Source: Mycoplasmataceae bacterium (lineage in GTDB: Bacteria; Bacillota_I; Bacilli_A; Mycoplasmatales; Mycoplasmoidaceae). From it: a stretch of 64,000 bases of DNA. The first letter of the stretch is position 1; each line of letters starts with the position of its first letter. The DNA is taken from NCBI GenBank assembly GCA_031265955.1, contig JAISBY010000006.1, positions 25,486 to 89,485 on the forward strand, written 5' to 3'. Below are positions 54,925-64,000 of the stretch, one piece after another. Both the position numbers and the translations under genes were made by a program. The notes beneath the pieces were generated by a model. It had not been told where the DNA came from. It worked only from the letters and a program-made list of their open reading frames with translations, and ran no database searches.

Positions 54925-56214
54925 TTAGTTTAAACAATCAATAGGGATTATGTGGATTCCTTCTTTTGTTTTATGGTAGGTTGCACCGACACCGACAACA
55001 ATCGCTAAAAATTGTGGTTTTGTACCGCCGTTTCGAATAATTTTATTTTTAAAAAGTATCATTTTTTTACATGTTTTTTCAAGTTCAATTGTGCCTAATT
55101 TGATTTCCAGTGCCGCCCATTGTTGATAACTTTTTTCAATAATTACATCTATCTCTAAATCACTGTTATCACGGTAATGATACACATGCCATTCATTAAT
55201 TCTAGCAATTGATAATAAGTCTCGAATTACCAAATTTTCAAATAAAAATCCTAAAGTTTTTAAATCTTTTGTTAATCATTCTGCGTCCATTTCTAATGTG
55301 GCTACGGCTAATGATGGGTCAACAAAAATACGCTTAGGAGATGTTTGCATACGAATTTTTGATCGTATTTCAGGCGATCAACCCGGAACATCTTCGACGA
55401 TGTATAACCTTTTTAGAAGTGAAATATAATTCAAGATGGTAATTTTAGAGACTTCATCTTTATCGTTTATTTGCACATCACGGAAAATTGTTGATGATTT
55501 TACTAATGTTGAAATATTTCTCGCTAATGATCGTAGAACTAATTTAATTTTGATGGGATCTTTTTTTATGCCATCAACCGTGTTAATATCAAAGTATGAA
55601 ATATTGTTGATATATTCACGGTTGATTGTCATTACATCTTTTAATGTTAAAATATTGTCTCTTGTGTTTAAAGCCGGCCAACCACCCTTAATAATAATTT
55701 CTATCAAGCTTTTTAAATCAAGTTTGCCGCTAGCTGTTTTAATACTATCGTTATTAAATAAAGCAGACATTTTGATGGAACCGGTTGATATTTCGCTCTC
55801 AAAAAGAGTAAAAGGACGCATTTGAATTCGACCAATTCTTCCGGCACCAGAATGTAGATGCTTTTGCTCGTTGTCGTTAGGTGTAGATGATCCAGTTAAT
55901 ATTAATTGACCTTTTAATTTAGACTCGCTGACAAATTCTTTAATAGCATTCCAAATAGAGGGAGCTTCTTGTCACTCGTCAATTAATTTAGGTTTATCGC
56001 CATCAAAAATACTTAACGAATTTAATTTAGCCATCATTTTGTTAGCGTAATTATTATTTGGATTAGCTAAATTAATGTTTGATTTTGCAAAATGTTTACC
56101 AGTTTCAGTTTTGCCGCATCATTTCGGACCTTCAATTGCAATGGCACCAAAAATTTTTAGATACCGTTCGATTAAAGCGTCAACTAATCTTGGCATATAT
56201 TCATTTTGTTTCAT
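54925..56214 (-). CDS. AAA+ ATPase with DUF4143 domain
   Basis: 429 residues. Walker A 'GPKWCGKTET', Walker B 'PKLIDEWQEAP', sensor 'LILTGSS'. The C-terminal DUF4143 (PD-(D/E)xK-like: 'LEIDVIIEK...AALEIKLG') completes the common AAA_14-DUF4143 architecture. Function unknown, often in variable regions. Not in an operon. Confidence 0.92.
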
Positions 56215-56304
56215 AACATAATGATATCATGTTTATACGATTTCAAATAATTTAATTATATGAATTCAAATTATTTGGTTATACGTTTTCAAATATATTA
56301 ATAG

Positions 56305-57750
56305 TTAATGCAATAGTATGGTTTTATTTAAACGATAGTTTTTATGTTTTTGTTTACTGTTTGTTAAATACTTCATTGCCATTGTGTGACGTTCAATTCA
56401 ATTGTAATAAAATGCCAAACATAAGAACAACATGATTACTACAGCATATCAAATTCCGTTGGCTGGTTTACCAGTTCAATCGGGTTTATTATCACTATCA
56501 AAAATATTAGCATGAACATTAGGATTAATACAAGTGAAATAACCATAAACGGATACACCACCATGGATTAATATTGGTTGAGCACCTACTGATGTTATTG
56601 CTAAATGAGCAATTGGCATGTAGTTAATCGCAATGGCATAGCTTAAATACAATAATGGAAATATCATCGTAATTGGAATAATGGTAGTAAATTTTCAAGG
56701 ACGGTAAGCCCTTTTTGATTTACAAAAGAAAATAAAGAAAAATAATACCACAACTGGTTGAACAACATGGAATAAAGCAGTTTTGATTCAATCTCACCAA
56801 TGTGATTGTCCACCAAAGCCCATATTAATATAACCTGATGAATGGTTTAGAATCATAAAAGGTGCCAATAAGAAATCGGCAATTAAGAAGGTAACACTAA
56901 TATAAGTGAATGTCATTGTCACAAAAGCACTAGTTTTTAATATTTTAACTTTATAGTTAATTAAAAATATTAAAAAGAAAATGGCAACTCATAAATTTGA
57001 CAATTCAGTAAAGTGATGCATGGTGCCAAATCAAATTTTACCTCATATGGTTGGAAAGATTTCTGTGCTACTGTTTCCATAATAAATCGAGATAGATGTT
57101 AGGACGATTTCGAAAATTGCAACTGATAATCCAATCCAACACATCGTTTTTAGTTGTTTATCTTTGCCCATTCATGGAATGGTACTTTTATCAAAAACGT
57201 TGTAATTAAATTTCTGACGAGTTGTTGGTAAACGAAGTGTTGGTAAGAAGTATGCTAACCAAAATATTAATGCTACTATACTAAAAACCAAGATTAATGA
57301 CGGCAGCACATAACTGATAGCATTATCAATGATGACTGACCAAGCGTTTGTTGATACTCCATCAAAAGAATTTTGTAGGTATGTTGTGAATAACCCTGAA
57401 GAAATTCAAATGACAAATAATAAAACAGTAAATAAAAAAACACTCATTGAAATTATTGAAAATAAAGCAGACCATCATTGTTTTTGATTTTTGTGATGAG
57501 TGAATCTTAAGATTAAAATGCTTAGAACGAAACTTATTAAGAAAAATTGAGCTAAAGCAAACATCGCAACATAACCGGCTACGTTTACCATTGATCAGTT
57601 ATCAAAATAATAAATAACGGCTAAACTTGTGTATGGTGAGTAATTTCCACCAACATCAGGGAAAGAAAAAACACCAACAATGATTGCAAGGATAATGGCA
57701 ATCGGTAATCCAAATTTAATTAATCTAATTTTGTGCTGGGATTTAATCAT
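56305..57750 (-). CDS. Polytopic membrane protein (DUF1600/FAR-17a-like)
   Basis: 481 residues with ~11 helices and many TGA Trp. 'FGTMHHFTELSNLWVAIFFL' and 'WDWIKTALFHVVQPVVVLFF' resemble the Pr6Pr/FAR-17a (DUF1600) membrane family of mycoplasmas. Function unknown. Monocistronic. Confidence 0.6.
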
Positions 57751-57821
57751 GATTTATATAAGCAAATGAGACTTTAAAACTATATCGCATATTTTATATT
57801 TATGGTTTAATAACATTGATT

Positions 57822-58283
57822 ATGGAAAATAAAACAATATTTGATAGGAAATACAAAAAATTAAATAATGGTGCTGAAACTATTTTGGCGCTTTTGAATG
57901 AAAGATATAGTTTATATGTGAATATTAAACACAATAAAGAGATGAAAGGCGATGAAAATAATGAAGAAAAGAAAACTGAAAATAGTTCTATCAGACCAAT
58001 TCACAATACACAAAAAATAAAAACTGCTGACAGAGGATTATCAAACGCAGAAGTTCAGGATTATGAAAAATTACTAAAATGAAAATACATAGAATTAGGT
58101 AATGATCCTGTGAAAGATAAATTTGATCCAAAAAATATTCGAGTTACTCCTAAAGGTATGCGTTATGAAAAAGTTATTCAGCGCAGAGAAGCTAAGCGTA
58201 ATAATTTCCTTATTCCATTATTTTCTGTAATTGTTGCGGCGGCATCGCTTGTTATAGCTCTTACAGCTTTATTAAGAAGGTAA
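57822..58283 (+). CDS. Tail-anchored charged protein of unknown function
   Basis: 153 residues. Long polar, Lys/Glu/Asn-rich region and one C-terminal hydrophobic segment 'IVAAASLVIALTALLRR'. Not recognised. 46 bp before the arabinose genes; a role in that operon is not evident. Confidence 0.6.
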
Positions 58284-58329
58284 CTTACAATATATATGAA
58301 AGGTAAAAAAAATAAAAATTATAGAGAAT

Positions 58330-59931
58330 GTGACTAAAATAAAAAGCAAATTTAATCAATCTAAAACATACATTGGTATTGAACTAGGGTCTACCAGGAT
58401 AAAAGCAGTATTAATAAATGAACATAATCAGGTTTTGGCAATTGGTATTTACAATTGGGAAAATAAACTGATTAATAATTATTGAACTTATCCGCGCGCA
58501 GAGATTATCAAGGGTTTACAAAATTGCTATCGGGCATTAAAAACAGATGTCTTCAAAAAGTTTCAAATTAAGCTTACTAATCCTGCCGCTATTGGTATTT
58601 CTGGCATGATGCATGGGTATTTAGTACTAGATAAAAATAATAATCTATTAGTACCTTTTAGAACATGACGTAATACTTCAACGAAACAAGCGGTTGATTA
58701 TCTTTCTCCATATCTAAATTTTAATATTCCCCAAAGGTGAAGCGTTGCCCACTTATATCAGGCAATTTTAGATAAAGAAAACCATGTTAACAAAATTGCA
58801 TATATCACGACGTTAGCTGGCTACATTCATTATTTATTAACTGGTAATAAAGTGGTAGGCATCGGAGAAGCTAGCGGAATGTTTCCAATTGATACAAAAT
58901 TTAAACAATTTGATACTAAAAGAATTGAAAAAATGAATCGATTATTTGACAAACACCATGTGTCAATAGAATTTAACGATATTTTTCCTAAAGTATTATT
59001 GGCAGGCATGGAAGCAGGAACACTTACTGAAGCAGGAGCAGTTTTATTAGATCCTGAAAGAAATCTAAAACCAGGAATAATTTTTTGTCCACCAGAAGGG
59101 GATGCAGGAACAGGCATGGTTGCAACTAATGCTATTAAACCAAAGACTGGTAATGTATCAGCAGGCACTTCTGTTTTTGGAATGATTGTATTGAAAGAAA
59201 ATTTGCCAAAATGATATGAAGAAGTAGATATGGTTACGACACCTGATGGTTATCCTGTTGCGATGATTCATTGTAACAATTGTTCAACCGATATTAATAA
59301 CTGGGTTAATATGTTTGATCAATACAATAAATTGATGGGGTTCAAAATTCAAACAAAAGATCTATTTGAGTCTTTATTATCTAATATCAAAACGGCAGAT
59401 TTAGATAACGGCAACATCTTATCTTGTAACTATTATTCCGGAGAGCCAATTACTCATTTTACAGAGGGCAGACCAATGTTGCTTTGACAAGCCAATAGCA
59501 ACTTTACTTTAGCTAATTTATTTAAAACACTATTTTACACATCGCTTGTCACTTTAAAAATAGGTTTTGATTTCTTAAAAAGAGAAAAAGTGTTAATCAA
59601 TAATATTGTAGCTCACGGCGGTTTATTTACTACTAAGGATATAGGACAAACAATTTTATCAGCAGCATTAAATACAAAAGTTACGGTTAATAAAAATGCT
59701 TCAGAAGGCGGACCGTATGGAATGGCTATTTTGGCTAAATATTTATTAAATAATAAAATGAGTTTAAGTAATTTTCTGACAAAGGATGTATTTATAAATA
59801 ATTCTGGTATTACGGTGAAAGCATCGGTTAAAGAAACTAAAAGTTTTGAAAGATATGCCCAACGATTTAAAAAGATTTTAAATGTTGAAAAAGAGGCGAT
59901 TACTCAAATTGGATTGATGGTTAATAAATAG
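58330..59931 (+). CDS. araB: L-ribulokinase (FGGY family)
   Basis: 533 residues. FGGY kinase: N-terminal phosphate-binding 'YIGIELGSTRIKAVL', substrate region 'GISGMMHGYLV', C-terminal 'IVAHGGLFTTKDIGQ' and 'ASEGGPYGMAIL'. Start GTG 58330; no ATG in frame nearby, RBS weak. Specificity for L-ribulose rests on araA and araD just downstream. Confidence 0.9.
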
Positions 59932-59940
59932 GAGAGAAAT

Positions 59941-61368
59941 ATGAAAAAGATAAATAATAAAAAAGAATTTTGATTTTTGGTAGGAACACAGGATTTGTAT
60001 GGCAAAGAAACCATTAGCAAAGTTAAGAAGCATGCACAAATTATGGTAGATGAAATTAATAAAAGTGGTAACTTGCCGTTCGTTATTCATTTTGCTGGTG
60101 TTGCTGAAACGGCAGATAACATTACCAAAGTAATTAAAGAAGTAAATTATCATGATAATGTCATTGGTCTTATAACCTGAATGCACACATTTTCGCCAGC
60201 CAAAATGTGAATCCACGGCACTAAATTATTACAGAAACCATTATTGCATTTGGTAACTCAATTTAACGAAAGCATTCCTTGAAAAACAATTGATATGGAT
60301 TTTATGAATCTTAATCAAGCTGCTCACGGGGATAGAGAATACGGATATATCAATGCACGTTTAAAGATTAAACACAAAGTTATAGTTGGATATTGAAAAA
60401 ATCCTGAAGTGTGTAGGCAAATCGGAGAATGAATGGATGTTGCTAATGCTTACAACAAAAGCTTTGATATTCGTATTGCTCGTTTTGGTGATAACATGCG
60501 TAGTGTGGCGGTTACGGACGGAGATAAAATTCAAGCTCAAATTGATTTCGGTTGAACTGTTGATTATTATCCAATTGCCGATTTAGTGAATTATATAAAT
60601 AGTGTAACAACAAAAGAGATTGATGCTTTATTTGATATTTATATAAAAGAGTACAATAGCATTTATGACAAATATGACAAAAATACATGAACTAAGCATG
60701 TAAAAGAACAAGCCAAAATCGAGCTTGGCTTACGAAAGTTTTTAAAAGAAAATAAATACGATGCTTTTTGTACTAATTTCCAGACTTTAAGCGGATTAAA
60801 ACAATTACCAGGATTAGCGGTGCAACGTTTGATGTCAGATGGTTATGGTTTTTCAGCGGAAGGTGACTGAAAAACTGCTGGTTTAAATCGATTAATGAAA
60901 ATCATGTCTAGTAATAAAACAACAGGTTTTATGGAAGATTACACTTATGAATTGGAAAAAAACAACGAATATATTTTACAAGCGCACATGTTAGAGGTTG
61001 ATCCAACGTTAACCGACAAAAAACCCTCAATTAAAGTTGCTCCTTTAGGAATTGGTGATAAAGACGATCCTGCACGTCTAGTATTTGATGGTAAGGCTGG
61101 CAATGCAGTAGTAGTTTCTATGATAGATTTGGGTAAGAAATTTAAATTATTAATTAATGAAGTTGAATGTTTTACACCAAAAGAACCCGCTCCTAAATTA
61201 CCAGTTGCTAGAATTTTGTGAAAGGTTAAACCAAATTTTGCTGAAGGTGTGAAAAAATGGATTGAAATCGGTGGTGGTCATCATACTGTAGTTTCGTTAG
61301 CCTTAAATACTCAACAAATTATTGATTGAGCAACCATGGTTAATCTAGATTATGAATTGATTAAGTAA
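59941..61368 (+). CDS. araA: L-arabinose isomerase
   Basis: 475 residues. '[12 protein letters not shown]' (AraA opening), '[12 protein letters not shown]', '[14 protein letters not shown]', 'AEGDWKTAGL' (metal Glu) and the closing '[13 protein letters not shown]' are the family signatures. L-arabinose to L-ribulose. AGGAGAG RBS; 9 bp after araB. Confidence 0.97.
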
Positions 61369-61370
61369 AC

Positions 61371-62075
61371 ATGTTATTAATAGAACTTAGAAAAAAAGTA
61401 TGTCAAGCAAATTTGGATTTAGTCAAATTTAAGTTAGTTATTTTAACTTGAGGTAATGTTAGTGGTATTGATCGGAAAAGTAATTTAGTTGTTATTAAAC
61501 CTAGCGGTATTGATTATGAGAAGTTGACTTATGACAAAATGGTGATAGTTGATTTAAAAACTGGAAAAATAGTTGAGGGATCTTTGTCACCATCATCTGA
61601 TACACCAACTCATCTTGAGATTTACAAAGCATTCAAAAACGTCTCTACTGTTGTGCACACGCATTCACAGTGGGCTACAATTTTGTCTCAAAATATGTGT
61701 AGTATAGATTGTGCCGGCACTACTCATGCTGATTATTTTTACGGTACTATTCCATGCACTAGAAATTTAACCCGAAATGAAATTATTAATGATTATGAAT
61801 TTAACACAGGCAGACTAATAGTCTCAACTTTTCAAAATAAGAAAATTAATTATGAAAATATTCCTGCAGTACTAGTTAGTCATCACGGACCATTTGTATG
61901 AGGAAAATCAACGAATGAAGCAGTTCACAATGCGGTTGTTTTAGAATATGTTGCAAAAATGTATTATTTTAATTTGAGTCTGGTTAAAAGAAGAAAAATA
62001 AAAATTGACAATGTTTTGTTAGACAAGCATTTTTTGAGAAAGCATGGCAAAAATGCATATTATGGACAAAGATAG
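61371..62075 (+). CDS. araD: L-ribulose-5-phosphate 4-epimerase
   Basis: 234 residues. Class II aldolase fold: 'TWGNVSGID', '[12 protein letters not shown]', '[13 protein letters not shown]', zinc ligands 'VVHTHSQWA' (HxH) and '[11 protein letters not shown]'. It makes D-xylulose 5-phosphate. 2 bp after araA. Confidence 0.96.
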
Positions 62076-62117
62076 ATGTGCAGTTTTTAAAGCGTTATCG
62101 CCGCGTAATCAATAAAT

Positions 62118-62137
62118 AATTTTTATTTATAAAAATT
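62118..62137. terminator. Weak bidirectional terminator
   Basis: AATTTTTA / TAAAAATT stem between araD and the convergent small gene. Confidence 0.5.
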
Positions 62138-62426
62138 AATTTTTGGTAAAAATGACTCTAATATGGTGCAATTTAGATTCGTGTTTATAAGTTCCTTCGA
62201 AGAAACCTTCTTTAGTTGTTTCTCTGTGATTTTCTCTTGAACTTCTAACAGAATATCCGTTTTGATTCATAAAATCTTCAAACTCAATATATTTACGATC
62301 ATTTTTTACTTCAGCTTCAATCATCGTATCACCATTTTGAATTGCGTTTTGTAAATCGTTGATTGAATAACAAACACGACCTGTTGCTTTATTAATTCCC
62401 TTCTTAACTAGATTGAATAATCCCAT
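62136..62426 (-). CDS. Hypothetical small protein (96 residues)
   Basis: Begins MGLFNLVKKGINKATGRVCY; GGAGAG RBS. Mixed alpha/beta look with 'AEVKNDRKYIEFEDFMNQNG'. No family recognised. Convergent with araD. Confidence 0.7.
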   Translation of the reverse strand: MGLFNLVKKGINKATGRVCYSINDLQNAIQNGDTMIEAEVKNDRKYIEFEDFMNQNGYSVRSSRENHRETTKEGFFEGTYKHESKLHHIRVIFTKN

Positions 62427-62495
62427 GTCTCTCCGAATGTAGAGATGGATTATATCTATCTCTACAAATTTTAATAAAATTTCAATTTTTTTCTC

Positions 62496-62525
62496 TTGAC
62501 AAATATATTACTACAGTAATATAAT
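62496..62525 (+). promoter_or_regulatory. rRNA promoter
   Basis: Perfect TTGACA (62496-62501) and TATAAT (62520-62525), 18-nt spacer; the best sigma-70-type promoter in the window. Confidence 0.93.
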
Positions 62526-62531
62526 CTTTGT

Positions 62532-62573
62532 CCTGTTCTAAAAAATAGAACAGGAGCAAGTTCTTTGAAAACT
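62532..62573 (+). promoter_or_regulatory. rRNA leader antitermination signals (boxB and boxA)
   Basis: Perfect 8-bp hairpin CCTGTTCT / AGAACAGG (62532-62554) followed by GTTCTTTGAAAACT, a boxA-like sequence typical of mollicute rrn leaders. Confidence 0.7.
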
Positions 62574-62588
62574 AAATAGAATCCGTCA

Positions 62589-64000
<1,412 letters not shown>

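Overview
The window is from a mollicute (mycoplasma-type bacterium) that reads UGA as tryptophan. Nearly every long gene, including lysS, pheST, clpB, adhE and the P-type ATPase, stays open only if in-frame TGA is Trp. The DNA is AT-rich, and 16S rRNA occupies the right end. Lipoproteins with a C-terminal-Cys lipobox and DUF31-, DUF2779- and BspA-like proteins are also typical of mycoplasmas. I could not identify the species.

Layout. 0-7 kb: hisS (partial), a fused secDF, a Ca2+-type P-ATPase and greA. 7-12 kb: three lipoproteins, a cation/Ca2+ exchanger and a TIGR02206-like membrane protein. 12-15.5 kb: four tRNAs, a surface protein behind a phase-variable leader, a PAP2 phosphatase, free-Met-sulfoxide reductase, a broken YoeB-type toxin-antitoxin pair and tRNA-Gly. 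15.5-21 kb: alanine dehydrogenase, clpB under CIRCE/HrcA control and an amino-acid permease. 21-28 kb: a large adhesin-like protein, a cluster of tiny leaderless genes, three tRNAs and a two-gene surface operon. 28-36 kb: a tightly coupled minus operon (amidohydrolase, lysS, AsnA-like, DUF2779) facing pheST. 36-39.9 kb: ferredoxin, then a TM1266-type regulator with an ABC transporter behind a candidate RNA switch, and a phase-OFF DMT transporter. 39.9-42.5 kb: two lipoprotein genes between two tRNA-Arg copies. 42.5-48.6 kb: coiled-coil mini-proteins and a second surface operon. 48.6-58.3 kb: malic enzyme, fumarase, ruvX, a methyltransferase, adhE, a DUF4143 ATPase and membrane proteins. 58.3-62.1 kb: araBAD. 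62.5 kb to the end: rRNA promoter, leader and 16S rRNA.

Main discovery. The window is dense in contingency repeats: seven G8-9/C8-9 tracts and two (AC)n tracts. Some lie inside genes: lipoprotein signal peptides, a membrane protein and a transporter now switched off. Three surface-protein loci (12.4, 24.6 and 43.3 kb) share another design: TATAAT box, very short leader ORF containing the repeat (G9, AC11 or AC16), then an intrinsic terminator, then the surface gene. Repeat length sets the leader reading frame, and so where the ribosome stops relative to the terminator hairpin. I propose a phase-variable ribosome-positioned attenuator. In the current sequence the 43.3-kb locus is predicted ON and the 12.4- and 24.6-kb loci OFF.

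Metabolism. AraA/AraB/AraD convert L-arabinose to D-xylulose 5-phosphate. Fumarase plus malic enzyme connects fumarate to pyruvate, alanine dehydrogenase exchanges pyruvate and alanine, and AdhE disposes of acetyl-CoA as ethanol. The 2[4Fe-4S] ferredoxin and the TM1266-family regulator hint at anaerobic ferredoxin/hydrogenase-linked metabolism encoded elsewhere.
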